The notes below the pieces were generated by a model. The model was not told the origin of the DNA and ran no database searches. It was given only the letters and a program-made list of their open reading frames with translations. Source: Channallabes apus (lineage: Eukaryota > Chordata > Actinopteri > Siluriformes > Clariidae). From it: DNA of 64,000 nucleotides. Below are positions 24,536-35,407 of this stretch, piece after piece; positions within the stretch are counted from its first letter, which is position 1; the number at the start of each line of letters is the position of its first letter. The stretch is from contig CM060127.1 of NCBI GenBank assembly GCA_030522415.1, positions 2,357,114 to 2,421,113 on the forward strand, written 5' to 3'. The position numbers and the translations under genes were made by a program.

Positions 24536-26060
24536 AATTTGAAACATGACACAAGCACCTTGTACTAGAGAACACAATTTAAAATGTTCAACATACCTGA
24601 GAAAGCTCAAGCAGCGCAGGCCATCATGCTTTAAAGTCAATCACAGGTGGTTTTTTGAGGATTACATCATTTCGACTCAGAGAGAAGGTTTTTGTCATCT
24701 TCTCATTAATGAGTTTGTTGTTGTTCTTCTTGTACTCATAGAGAAGCTCAATTCTCTCCCTTTCAAGGGTTGCATCAGTTTCACCTTGAAGTTGAAGTGG
24801 AAGATAGTTTACGCCAGATTTCTTTGCCTTTTTCAAGTTTTTTACAGGAGCTCGATCTGTAGCAGATTTTCTCTTCAAGCTGTTCACATTTAACTCCAAG
24901 GTTATCTAAGGTGTCTCATCTTTGCTCTGTAATTGCCAAGCTTGTACTTCAGGCTGTTGTGCCTACTATATAACCCATTACATGACACTGGGTCCCTCAA
25001 ACATGGATGCTTGGCAATAAGAACCTCAGCCACCTGCTCCCTTTGTGCTTGTGAAGGATAGGCAGTGTAGACAAAGATACTCTCTGCAAGTTTGTCTTGT
25101 AACCCAAATAGTTCACCAAAGCAAAGTCATAGCAGAAGTTACGTCTTAAGGGATTATACCTTTGCAGAGCAGTGAGTGCCCATTTCCATGAACCTTCTCA
25201 AAAGTGTACTTAAGATTTTTTTGGTACTAATAATCCAAGGCAAACAGGCCAAACTCTTAAGCAACAGCAGATTGCAGATCTGGAGCATCTTGCAAAACAA
25301 TCTCTTCCTCCAACACAACAGCAAAGTTTATGACACTTGTCAAAGTGGTGGGGGAGTCATCATCTTCAATCACAACAGGAACGACCACTTTCATGTCATG
25401 TACTGTAGTACTGTGTAAAAAAACCTTTTTGAGAATCATCTTTTCTATGTTGTTATATTTCTTTTTGTTCCAAGTCTTGGATCCTACTAGATTAATGTAG
25501 ACAAAATAGACAGAAAAAAAAACACCTCATAAATCCTTAAAATCCGTTTTCTCTGTATACAAGTTTTGAGATAATCAGCTAAAGTAAAATAAGAGCCTGA
25601 GTTCAAATGAGTAAGAATTAAGATATTTTAATGATGTCAACAAAAACATTAACAGCCTGCAGAGAATCAATGCGACATACTCATCAGACATGTTCTGAAT
25701 AGTGGAGATTTATCATCACGAAAAAACACAGGGAGAAATTCCAGGACGATTTTCATTCGGTGTGCCGCAGTATTTGAAGTCTGAAAAAAAGGCAGCAGTG
25801 GTATGATTCATCACTTTTGATAAACTTGCAGGTATTTATAACATTTAATGTTATTAATGTCTCTAATTATGAGAGAAAGATTTTGAAATATGCAATACTG
25901 TTTGCATAGAATAGAAAATGTGCAAGTTTGCGCTCAAGTGTCTCAGCATCAAATCTGTCCTGTTCTCTCAATTTTACATGTGCACAAGCTGACGTTCCAG
26001 CTTCAGGTTCACTGTTCAGCTCAGGTGTTGTTTCAGCCAAGATTTTTTCAGATACCTTAT
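24320..26060 (-). pseudogene. Decayed, rearranged SAMD3-like gene fragments
   Basis: Minus-strand pieces resemble the fish SAMD3-like protein family also encoded at 45618-56211. 25100-24905 reads FGLQDKLAESIFVYTAYPSQ...KYKLGNYRAKMRHLR. 24899-24624 reads ELNVNSLKRK...GVNYLPLQLQGETDATLERE...IDFKA, where a TGA replaces the expected residue before WPALLELSQ. 24480-24320 reads LLSLYRKKGGAIRRKIDGIL. A C-terminal-type piece (FAVVLEEEIVLQD, 25439-25257) and PVFFRDD (about 25740) lie upstream instead of downstream, so the order is rearranged or two copies are merged. It also contains a (GA)n run at 24505-24532. Family naming is from memory. Confidence 0.55.
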
Positions 26061-26114
26061 GCATAATCCGAAATTAAATTTTTATGTTTTCTTGTTCTAT
26101 GGCTGCTACAGCTT

Positions 26115-26123
26115 GACAATATA

Positions 26124-26199
<76 letters not shown>

Positions 26200-26214
26200 C
26201 TATATATATATATA
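26115..26214. repeat. (TA)n microsatellite
   Basis: About 100 bp of nearly pure TA, with a short AAAAAC interruption near 26195. Any reading frame across it (alternating Tyr-Ile) is spurious. Confidence 0.98.
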
Positions 26215-26299
26215 TATAATTGGGATACGCATGTGTGTGTTTTGTGTGAATTATTAATTAGACTATTTTGCTTCCAGAGTCTTCTGCTTGTTGAAAAGT

Positions 26300-27440
26300 G
26301 AACAGAATGTTCCACAGGGTTGTCCGCAATGAGGCTTGGGTAACATTTTAATTTGATACGTGGTTTCCCCACGCTTATTTAATGGCAAGGCAATTTTATT
26401 TAAACATTAAAAAGATAAATATATTTATGTAAACGTACAAACTTGATTATTTATTGTTAATTACACAGATTTAATAGTGCTACATTTACAACATCTCAGA
26501 GTATAATTTTTTTCAGTGTAAATAAAGTTGTTCCACTTTTGCACACAAAAGTATACTTTGTTGTTCCAAAACAGCAAACTTGAAATATACTGTCATTAGT
26601 CTGAAGCAAGTACATTTAAAAATGCTTAATATACTTAGCATACTTTTTTATTTTTACTTGGGATACTTTATACGTTAAAGGGAAATTCATGAACTGTCAT
26701 AATCACTCCAATATCGAGTCTGAACGTTACAATCCAGATTTTATAAAATGCAATGTAATCCAATGAGACAAGCATGTGCACAAGTCTAAATGGCTTATTT
26801 TCACTACTGACAGGCTCATAAAGGTCACAAATATCTGGTGATAGACCAGAGTCTCTTTAACATTATATCTGCTGGAATTCTTTGTAGCCAGATGCTCAGC
26901 CGCAGACAAAACAAGCAATATACTTTGACATAAATGACATTATTATTAGGTTATTTTGAGAGCTTTTAGTAAATTTATTCTTTGTTAACTATTCGAGGAA
27001 CAGACACAGTTTCTATAGGACAAGCTGTGCACTTGTATCAGTGTGGTAAGTTGTAACATGGCTACAATAATTTAAATCTATGGTATGACTTATCACCAGT
27101 CAGAAGGTGCTCCTAGAAATGTTGTCCAAGTGGACTGTTGCTGCTAGGGTGCAGGTAATCTGTGTGGTAGAACCTCGGACAATGCCAGAAAACATTCCAG
27201 TTATCAACAAAAGGTCAATTCTGTTGTTGACACCAAGATTGTAACCATTCATTAAAGGTGAATAATCTACTGAACCTCTCGATTCCTCACTGAAATGTGG
27301 GATGCGGTCCTGATACTATAATCCCTGTCGTGAGCGATGTGCTGTGATCCTTCTCGACTAGGCTTCTGAAGTTCTTCTTCAGGATCTCCGTCTTCCACAG
27401 CCTTGTATCGTTCGCGCCAGGATTGATTGGAGTACTCTAT
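26300..27440. other. Gene-poor DNA with a duplicated LINE-derived patch
   Basis: No gene is supported. 26940-27140 is clearly related to 35408-35600 (TTATTTTGAGAGC..., GACAAGCTGTGCACTTGTA, CCTAGAAATGTTGT), which adjoins an L2-type ORF1 esterase remnant there. A minus frame at 27267-27500 (IEYSNQSWRERYKAVEDGDPE) is unrecognised. Confidence 0.4.
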
Positions 27441-27454
27441 TTTCTTTTTGCATT

Positions 27455-27535
27455 TTAGGTCACAGGTGGCCATATATTTCACTGAATATCGGACTGTGTT
27501 TGACTGTGTACATGACAAAAATTTTCTTTGAATAA
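27455..27535 (+). mobile_element. Rex1-like LINE 3' tail fragment
   Basis: AGGTCACAGGTGGCCATA...GACTGTGTACATGACAAA...TTTGAATAAAG matches the tail at 24081-24172. The equivalent fragment at 58585-59680 flanks globin pair 2, so it was included in the globin duplication. Confidence 0.65.
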
Positions 27536-27837
27536 AGTTCCTTTTTAATTGTTTGTGTGTTTGTCTATTGATGTGGATTATTACTAAACCCAGCATCGGC
27601 AAACTTCACTGGATGTATAAGTGAGCTAATGCTTGTAGCTTCCACATAAAATGTCATCAAGACCCTTCTAATGGTCTAAATGTGTAGAATTTTCACTTGG
27701 TGGACGTGCACTTCACATTTTATAATTTACTATTTGACTTTCAGCAGAAGACAATACAAAGAATACGTGCTTAATGTTTTATTTCATGTTTTAATCACAG
27801 AGTAAAAGGCATGCATATTTTATACTCTGATGCTTGC

Positions 27838-28520
27838 TTAGTGGTATTGCTTGCTCAGCGCATCCACGACGACACTCAGGAACTTATGGAAAACCTCATG
27901 CACATCAGGGGTGAAGGCGGAGGGTCCGAGCTTTGCAGCCAGAGTTTCAGTGAGAGTCTCACAAAGGAGCTGAAAACAGACAATTATAAAGTCATAAACA
28001 GACGATAAGGTTGTAGCTTGAGACATTAGTGATAATCAGTCATAATGTAAATTGCTTTATAACATTTTGCATTCTGCAGGTACTGATGTTAGACTTACCC
28101 AGAAGTTGCTGGGATCCACGTGCAGTTTCTCAGAGTGCAGTTTACTCAGCTGAGCAAAGGCACCCTTAACGTTGTCCAAATGCTTCACAGCGTTGTCCAG
28201 ACCACCCTTAACCACCTTTCCATGGGCATGCACTTTGGGGTTTCCTTCGATTGCTGCGGCATTGGCTAGATTACCAAAGGAAGCGAAGTATCTCTGGGTC
28301 CATGGATAGACAATCAGAAGCCTAGGCAACAAAAGGGATACACACATGTAATATCCAAATAACACGCTTTAAGAAAAACATATCAGACTTAATTTTGGGA
28401 AGTGTCGAATTTTCGCATAGCATAAACCTACCTGACCAGGGCACATCCGATATCGTCACCGGTGACCTTACCCCACACGTCGTGGATGACTTGACGCTCG
28501 TGATCTGACCAATGAACCAT
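27838..28520 (-). CDS. Haemoglobin beta subunit, copy 1
   Basis: A beta-type globin, the O2-carrying subunit of the red-cell alpha2-beta2 tetramer. Three coding exons on minus: 28520-28432 (89 nt), 28321-28099 (223 nt) and 27969-27838 (132 nt), all with GT/AG ends, giving 147 residues (normal for fish). The start [19 protein letters not shown] is preceded by a TATA-like box about 80 bp away. It has VYPWTQRYF, distal His63 (KVHAHGK) and proximal His92 followed by Ser93 ([11 protein letters not shown]). It ends SKQYH. Ser F9 plus a C-terminal His are the residues linked to the Root/Bohr effect in fish. Oddities: exon 1 is one codon shorter than in most beta chains, and Trp104 replaces the usual basic residue. 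Polyadenylation AATAAA is at about 27783-27778. Larval or adult class is not certain. Confidence 0.95.
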
Positions 28521-28594
28521 AGTGATGTCTTAATGAATTCTCTGAATTCTTGAGCAAAACTTGTTCTGGGCGAATCTTTACCTATTTTGCATCA

Positions 28595-28660
28595 GGGCTC
28601 TTTTTATTGACGTTAAAACTCCCCTCCCATCGCTGAAGGAAAATTTTGATTGGACGAGCT
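28595..28660 (-). promoter_or_regulatory. Promoter of beta globin copy 1
   Basis: On minus, an inverted CCAAT (ATTGG on plus at 28649-28653) is followed by a GGGAGGGGAG KLF-type G-rich element (28619-28628) and a TATA-like AATAAAAAG (28608-28600), about 80 bp before the ATG. Order and spacing fit erythroid globin promoters. The same array precedes copy 2. Confidence 0.75.
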
Positions 28661-29439
28661 CCGGACGTTGGCAAGCTCAAAACAGATTAGCGTCGAGCCA
28701 GGCATTAAACAATTTTTTGGCTAATAGTTGAGTGATTAGGGCGTCTCCTAATTCTAGTCATCTGCACCATCGGATTAGTTTTTACAGTAAGGTTAAATAA
28801 GGTCATTTAAACTGCATTACGGCCCTAGATGCATTAAAGCTTTAGTCACATATCCACATGAGTAAGTAAATGATTACGGTTTATCACGTGAAATTATTTT
28901 CAGATTTTTTATTTATATATGGCAACATTCTTTGATCTTATATCATTATATAACAGGACTTATCTAAACTTACAGATGACAACATCCCGTGATGAACTAA
29001 AATTTATTTTATAACTGGAATATTAATCAATACACCAGCATAAGCAGAATATTTTATTATTTCACACCTTTGGTGATTCTAAGACTAATCTTTCATATTA
29101 AATTTCCCAGTGTTGATATAATAGCCAATGTTATTAAAGGACCCATGTGAAGTCTGAAAATCTTGATCGAGATATTACTGTGAAACAATACATAAAATAC
29201 TATATTTCTTCTTCTCTTTGAAAAATAAATGATAAATAATTTAGTAATAATCAAAAAAATTTAATAATTTGTGTTTTTCTTAAAAAGAACTAGCATCCGT
29301 TCAAGTCCCTATAACTTTGACTTTTGTATTTCTGCATCTAAAGGTTATCTGAGTTCATTATGCAGCATTTCAGCCCATTTTGGAGGAGATCCAAAGGTGA
29401 CTAGACAGTTCAAGTAAGAGGTGGAGTCTAGATTTACAA

Positions 29440-29480
29440 TGGCAGGGTGTGCCTTATATCAGACTCAATAAAAAGAGGCA
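29440..29480 (+). promoter_or_regulatory. Promoter of alpha globin copy 1
   Basis: A GGCAGGGTGTGCC element (29441-29453; CACCC on the other strand, the KLF1-type box) precedes the TATA-like CAATAAAAAGAGG (29466-29478), about 75 bp before the ATG. The divergent beta promoter lies about 0.8 kb to the left, so the two genes share one intergenic control region. Confidence 0.7.
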
Positions 29481-29549
29481 CACGGCTTCAACAACCACAA
29501 CAATTTTTGCAAGACATTTTTTGAGCTGAAAATCCAGACAAGTGCCACA

Positions 29550-30170
29550 ATGAGTCTCACAGCTAAAGACAAGGCCGTTGTGAAGGAGCTTTGGGGAAAG
29601 ATCTCTTCCAAGGCTGATGAGATTGGCGCCGAGGCATTTGGCAGGTGAATTAATCGCTCTTACTAACTGGACAACAAATTGTTGTGGTACATACTAGTTT
29701 GTACTGACTATTCATTTTCCCATTTGCTTGATGTTTTTTATGCAGGATGCTGGAGGTCTATCCTCAGACAAAGACCTACTTCGCTCACTGGTCTGATCTT
29801 CATCCCGGATCCCCCCAGGTGAAAAAGCATGGTGCCGTAATTGCCAGGAAAATTGGAGAAGCTGTTGCCCACATTGACGATCTTTGCGGATCCCTGAGTG
29901 CACTAAGCGAGCTGCATGCTTTCAAGCTCCGTATTGACCCTGCTAATTTCAAGGTAAGCAGCAGATTATTCATACGGAATTTTCTGTGTTTAATTGACCA
30001 CAGATTGTGTTGTAACGATGGTTTCATTTGCCCCATTATAGCTCCTGGCCAGGACGATTAAGGTGAGCGTTTCCATGCTCTTCCCCGGGGACTTCACCCC
30101 TGAAGTTCAGGTGTCTTTTGACAAGTTTCTGGACAACCTGGCCTTTGCTCTGTGTGATAAGTACCGCTAA
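29550..30170 (+). CDS. Haemoglobin alpha subunit, copy 1
   Basis: An alpha-type globin. Three exons: 29550-29644 (95 nt), 29746-29953 (208 nt) and 30042-30170 (129 nt), all GT/AG, giving 143 residues as in teleost alpha chains. It starts [17 protein letters not shown] and has [15 protein letters not shown], distal His60 (QVKKHGA), proximal His89 ([17 protein letters not shown]) and C-terminal KYR. GAEAFGRML and [11 protein letters not shown] recall embryonic-type fish alpha chains more than adult ones; this is a suggestion only. Arg104-Thr105 (LLARTIK) replaces the usual SH(N/C) stretch. A polyadenylation signal is at 30227-30232. It is divergently paired with the beta gene at 27838-28520. 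Confidence 0.95.
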
Positions 30171-30598
30171 ATGAAGTACCAGTTTCAGAAGACATCGTTT
30201 GAATGACATCCAGAAATGATGGTGACAATAAACAGAATTAAACGATACACAACTGTTTCATGTTATTTATACGGGTTGCCAAAGCTCTTATTTAACAATC
30301 TTATACACACAAACACCCAAAACAATAATGTTCACTTCATTAGAAAAAGAGGGATTCTTCTTAATCTCATAAAAAATTCTAATTCGGAGCACTTTCATGT
30401 AACTTACTGTACTGTTTATTTATTTATTTATTTATTTAGTTATTAAATTCAATGCAAATTGTAAGCCATTGGGTAACAGTACATTACTCCAACAATCACT
30501 GTTACAATTTATTACTATTTATTTAACACTATGATGAAGGTATTTTACATTTTAATGTGCAGGACGGGTAAAAATTACCCTGTATTCTTTTCCAGTTT

Positions 30599-32260
30599 GT
30601 AGCGCCCCCTTCGCCACCCTGGCACCTCGGGCACTGGTTGTTAACTTTTTAACCTGGATTCCTATGCTGGGTTTCACCCGTTGTCTAACTGGCTTTACAC
30701 TGTGAACACTCAACCCCAGCAATTATAAACAATGAACAGACACAACCTTGGGTGTATAAATAACCAAATGTATTGTTCACTTATATACAAAAATAATAAG
30801 TGCTTCAAATAAACATTTATCAAAATGAAATAAATAAAACAATCTCTTGTAAAGTAAAGAAAACAAAGATATAAATAAAATGAATAGCAACTTAAATACT
30901 CTCCATGTAAACATCAACTTAATTATTTCCTGCTTTTAAACTTAGTCTAATTCTGAAAATAAACAAAAATGTCAATACAAAAACTTATTGCTCTTAATAC
31001 ACCAATTCTATTATGTACACCTCTGTATACTAATTAACGTGACCAGTCAACAATCATACAGCAGTATGTACAGCAGTATGTGTGTAAAAACAAACTAAAA
31101 TGCTGGCAGAAACTCAACTCGTTGCAGGCCTGGTTCACCGCACTGTACTCACAGTCGGTGTTGAAATGTCGCACCACAACGTTTTGAATACCTCCCAGTC
31201 GCTTGTTGCAACCTATATCTTGAACAGCAAACTCTTGTTTCCTTGGCAAACCCCTAAACTCCGGACTGTCAGCAGTTTCAGGTCACCGCATGATGTTATC
31301 GTGTCCCTCATTGGCCAAAAGGAGGCACCCCAAACATTTCCGGTAGAACGGGACGCTATCCGTCATCTCTGGTTCCACATACAGTATAATCTCACAAATT
31401 GTCCCAGTCCTCAATCTTTGTAGTAAACCACTTTAGTAGTGCACTTCGGCATTAGCATGGCCTGCTACAGTAAAACTTCAGCTACACACACTGGCTTCTA
31501 TCTGAACACTTGTGGATTAACAATCTTTACTTAAAGTTTACAGCACTTTTGGAGAACTATGGAAACAAATAACTTAAGAGACTTTCTAGATTTTTAGAGG
31601 CTCACGGGCAGTGATGTCCCCTCAAGCTATGCTATTCCAAACACACAACACCATTACACGTCTTTCTTTTTCCAGAAATCTCTCACCTGTTTTAATTCCC
31701 CACTCCTTATCAGTAAGTCCCAGTCACGGATGGCTCTAATTGGCTACCAGGAATATTAACACTGCATTTATGACTGATCCTATTTCAACCATATTTCCAT
31801 TGAAACTAGGTTGCGACCTCATGGTCCTTCAGTAAACAAATGGTGTTGTATAACACAACAGACTTGAATCATCCACAAAAGATTCCTGATCTTCATTACC
31901 ACTGTTACAAGACTGGCTCAGGGAAGCAACACCCAGGACAAAACACAGGTTTGAGTTCAAAACACACCCTTGAGTTACATGCTATAATAAATTACAAAGT
32001 ATAACCTTAAATATATTTAGAATAAATCAGTATCACATCCATCATCACACAGCTAATGTACGTGTAATAAAAGTAGTCGTGATGTCAATATTTGCCCAGC
32101 AAACCAGTCTTTTGCAACGGCTTAATTGACTTCCAGGAGTCTCTTGGAAATCAATTAAGCCGTCTGAATTATCTTCAAATATACAAAAAAAGCGAAAAGA
32201 CACTCGATTATTTTGCATAGGTTACTTGTTTAATTCACAAAGTAAAAACACTTTAAAATG
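30599..32260. other. Non-coding DNA, possible LTR-derived segment
   Basis: The globin duplication ends at about 30598, just before TGTAGCGCCCCC, which looks like an LTR end. No partner end with a matching target duplication was found, and the frame at 31100-31423 has no recognisable protein. A strong hairpin lies at 32117-32134 / 32144-32161. Confidence 0.35.
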
Positions 32261-32977
32261 AGAGAAAAACTGTTAAAATCCTCGATCGCCTTCTCAGCGT
32301 TAGGTAGCGAGTGATGTCATGATTTGAATCCGGGGAAACATAGGGAAACTGAATTTCCCGGAACAAGGGTTATTAAACCTCCACTCTGTCAACTCATCGT
32401 ATTCATTCCATAAGTGCGCTATACAACCCCAACAACTGACATGCTTCACATTGTTTCTGAAGCTGGTGAAGTGTGTCAGCTGTTTGTCGATCAACTATGA
32501 TTGTATACCAGGTTCGTTTCAACGCCACAGGTTACATGAAAATATCAGCGACAGTTTGGTGATTTAATTTATATATTTGTCTGTTATGGCATGTTATTGA
32601 TAAGTTAACCCATGTCGAAATAAACGTTATTGGAAGAATTTTGTGCAATGTTTAATTTGCATAGAAAGTGCCGTCTTTCTTAACGCTGTCATGAAAAAGG
32701 AGTGAAAAATCGATTCCTGAGCCACCAATGTCCGCTAATTCAGGACCTTCACTGTAGACAGCGCCGCGTAACGTCGGACGTAAGAGGCAGCGACTTAAGA
32801 AGAGTCCTAAGAGACAGTTCGAGAAATACACTTAGAAAAGTTATCACTTATTGTAAGATATATCTTAAGAGTCTTCTTAGCGCGAAGAGTGTGCGTTATC
32901 GAGAAACCGGCCCCTGGTCATTAGTCTACACTAAAGTTCAGAAAGGAACACACAAAAGCTGCTAGCACACTAAAGTT
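32261..32977. repeat. Segmental duplication, block A (source copy)
   Basis: About 717 bp, nearly identical to 37832-38543. It contains no gene. The 64-residue frame at 32300-32494 recurs only because the DNA is duplicated. Confidence 0.9.
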
Positions 32978-33452
32978 AAAATCATAGACCTGATAAACCA
33001 AATTTTGCCAAACTTTTAACTCACCTAACTTAAATATTCTCCTCTTACTCTTTCTAAACAGGGAGTATGTAAAAAAATAAATAAAAATACATGAGCAACA
33101 CCCAGGTCTACCTAAAAATTTCTAAGCCCCATCTATCTTCTGAGGTGTACCGGGCTCGAGGCGACTTTAAAAGCAAAAACAAACAAACAAAAAAAAAAAA
33201 AGCAACAACTGTAGACCATATAACCAATGGCCACACAGTTGCAACACACTTACCCCCGACAGAGAAGTCTCCACCCAGAATAACAAATAAAAAAGGCAAA
33301 ATAACAAGAGTGAACCGAAGGGAGTTCTGAATATTCAAACCAACTGGATCACTCAACTTATCTAACGGAGGAAACTCATGCATGAACACAAAAATACTCA
33401 AACAACCATACTCACTCAGAACCAATATCAGAAGGAAAACACAGTTCTAAAG

Positions 33453-33496
<44 letters not shown>

Positions 33497-34013
33497 TTTA
33501 ACGGATGAGCCGCCATTATGTTACAGGGAAGCAACATCAAGGGCAAAACACAGGTTTGCCAATCAAAAATGATTAATTAACTTATATTAACAAAAATAAA
33601 AAAGACAACACTAGAGGAAAAAAAAAAAACACTGCTACCGTGCTAGTAGCACAGCCAGAGATAGAGTGTGAGAACCAGTCATGGGATTTAAAGATGACCT
33701 ACGGTGCTACATGGACTTTTTCAAGCTGTTTGGACTGCATTGTGTGTTAGGAGAGTGTGTACACAACCACTCTACAATGATAAAGAGCCGCCCAGCGATT
33801 TTCTTTTAATTTAATAATATAAGATGCCCCTTCTGAAATCAGGTCTTTTTCAAAAGCCTGTCGGAGCACCGACAGAGGCCGCTCCTACTATAGTTGATTG
33901 ACACTGGTGTTTTAGCAAAGACCCGCCCGAGTGAAAAAAAGAGCCGTCGGCCATTGTTTTTCTACACTGGAGCAAAATGGCGCCTACATGAGTGTGGTGT
34001 GCAGTTTGTTGCT
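32978..34013. other. Gene-free DNA with simple repeats
   Basis: It holds an A-rich patch at 33180-33202, a (TA)n run at about 33458-33488 and a TTACAGGGAAGCAACATCAAGGG... text at about 33521 that recurs in diverged form at about 31917. No gene is seen. Confidence 0.5.
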
Positions 34014-34087
34014 GTAGTGTGGTGGTCTAGTGGTTAGGATTCGGCGCTTTCATGTGGGAGACCCGGGTTTGATTCCTGCTCAAGGTC
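34014..34087 (+). tRNA. tRNA-Glu-like sequence (degenerate)
   Basis: It contains GGTGGTCTAGTGGTTAGGATTCGGCG, the A-box half of tRNA-Glu, followed by a TTC anticodon context and a B-box-like GGGTTTGATTCCTG. The anticodon stem (CGGCG/GTGGG) and the acceptor stem do not pair. It is probably a tRNA-Glu pseudogene or SINE head. Confidence 0.4.
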
Positions 34088-34196
34088 AATGCTTTTTTTG
34101 CACTACATATTTATAAAGTTTTTCTAAAGTTCGTTTAGTAACGAGGCGAGTGCGCTATGCTTCGGTAAGCTTTTCTGACACCAGGAGAGACTCAGT

Positions 34197-34199
<3 letters not shown>

Positions 34200-34231
<32 letters not shown>
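34200..34231. repeat. (CA)n microsatellite
   Basis: About 30 bp of pure CA dinucleotide. Confidence 0.95.
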
Positions 34232-34234
<3 letters not shown>

Positions 34235-34427
34235 GTCTGTCAGAAAGGTCTCTGTTTATTAACAGAAAAAGTTTATAGATTTGTTTGACTAAACGCCTGT
34301 GCTATAGACATATGTTACTACAAATTAACCATTGTAAATGTCCTGGTGAGATCCCGAAAAAAACAATGCTTCGCGTGTATAAGGTCGCGGGTTTAATAGC
34401 CGGCATTTCCAAGATGGCAGCCATTAA

Positions 34428-34499
34428 TCCTTCGTGGTCTAGTGGTTAGGATACGGCGCTCTCAGTGTAGCAACTCGAGTTCGATTCCCGGTCTGGGAA
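34428..34499 (+). tRNA. tRNA-Glu(CTC)-like sequence, probably a pseudogene
   Basis: It is 72 nt, exactly tRNA-Glu length. The A box TGGTCTAGTGGTTAGG and the B box AGTTCGATTCCC are intact, with anticodon CTC. The anticodon stem pairs 4 of 5 with wobbles, the acceptor stem has two mismatches and the T stem one. Its 3' third is repeated at 38567 as part of a segmental duplication. Functional status is doubtful. Confidence 0.45.
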
Positions 34500-34553
34500 G
34501 TCAAAGAAGTTTTACAACCAGATTCACATGTAAAATTTTATATACATATATAG

Positions 34554-34600
<47 letters not shown>

Positions 34601-34991
34601 TAAGTGCGTAATAAAAATATTACAAAATATAGGGGAAATACTGCATATCATACTGTGTATGACTGTGTATGTGACAAATAAAATTTGAATTTGAATCAAA
34701 GGAGAGGAAGATAGGTGGAAGGAGACAAAGGGGGAGAGAGAGAGAGACAGAGTATGGGAAGGTGAGCATGAATGAACAGATGCAAGAGGAGACAGGAAGA
34801 TAAGCAGCAGGGAAGATTTAACACGTTAATATCAGATCTATGAGGAAGAGAGCAAGAGAGTAGAAATAACTCCTTTATATATAAAATAATTCTAACATCA
34901 TGTCAAATTATTTTTAACTGTTTTTTAAATATTTTTAACTGTTGTCAAAGCTATACCCCACTTGTATTGTGAAGACACGCCCCACAGAACT
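34470..34991. repeat. Segmental duplication, block B (source copy)
   Basis: It matches 38567-39135. It includes the tRNA-like 3' end, a (TA)n run (about 34556-34595), a Rex1-like LINE tail (about 34651-34697) and a GA-rich stretch. The copy has an expanded TA run. Confidence 0.9.
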
Positions 34992-35407
34992 GGGGGCGGG
35001 TTCAGTAGAGGTCATTAACATTTAAAGGAGCATGTACTGAAACAGGTTGCTGAGAACAGAGCTACTTTTTACCAGGTAAAAGTAATGTTTTTTTACACAA
35101 CAATTGAGAATTTTTAATTAAAGTATATTACAAACTTTTCATTAGGACTCTAAAGAATCATATTAACTTATGAAAAATTGGGACTGGATGACCTCTTTAA
35201 GTTCAGTTTTGGTGAATGGTGGAGAATATCAGAATATCAGTGGAGAATCAGATTTTTGAGCCTGTCTGTGGCTTGACATATTGTCTTTATATGCTATTCT
35301 CAAAAACTTTAATTTATTTATTTTTTCACTTTTGCTCGAGGTTACGGGTTGCTCTCGAGACCGCGAGTATGACATTAAGTGCTTTAGTGTTGAGAAGCAC
35401 AGGTAGG

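Noticed and set aside
26059..26372. Open frames of 80-88 codons with long Tyr-Ile runs
   Set aside because: They are translations of the (TA)n microsatellite. The same applies near 33460, 38640 and 55200.
27267..27602. 111-codon minus frame with NQSWRERYKAVEDGDPEEE
   Set aside because: It runs into a LINE 3' tail and has no identifiable domain. A lost exon is possible but unsupported.
27811..28008. Plus-strand frames over the beta globin exons (also 59937-60128)
   Set aside because: Antisense shadows of beta globin exon 3.
27838..28520. Beta globin copy 1 as a pseudogene because exon 1 is one codon short and residue 104 is Trp
   Set aside because: Splice sites, frame, haem-contact His residues, promoter and polyadenylation signal are all intact, and copy 2 shares both features, so they are lineage traits and not decay.
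29712..30036. Minus-strand frames over the alpha globin exons (also 61847-62044)
   Set aside because: Antisense shadows of alpha globin exon 2.
31100..31423. 107-codon frame in the region right of globin pair 1
   Set aside because: No recognisable motif. The surrounding DNA looks LTR-like, but no matching ends or target duplication were found, so neither a gene nor an LTR is called firmly.
32300..32494. 64-codon frame repeated identically at 37871-38065
   Set aside because: The repetition comes from segmental duplication of non-coding DNA. No start context, splice signals or recognisable motif.
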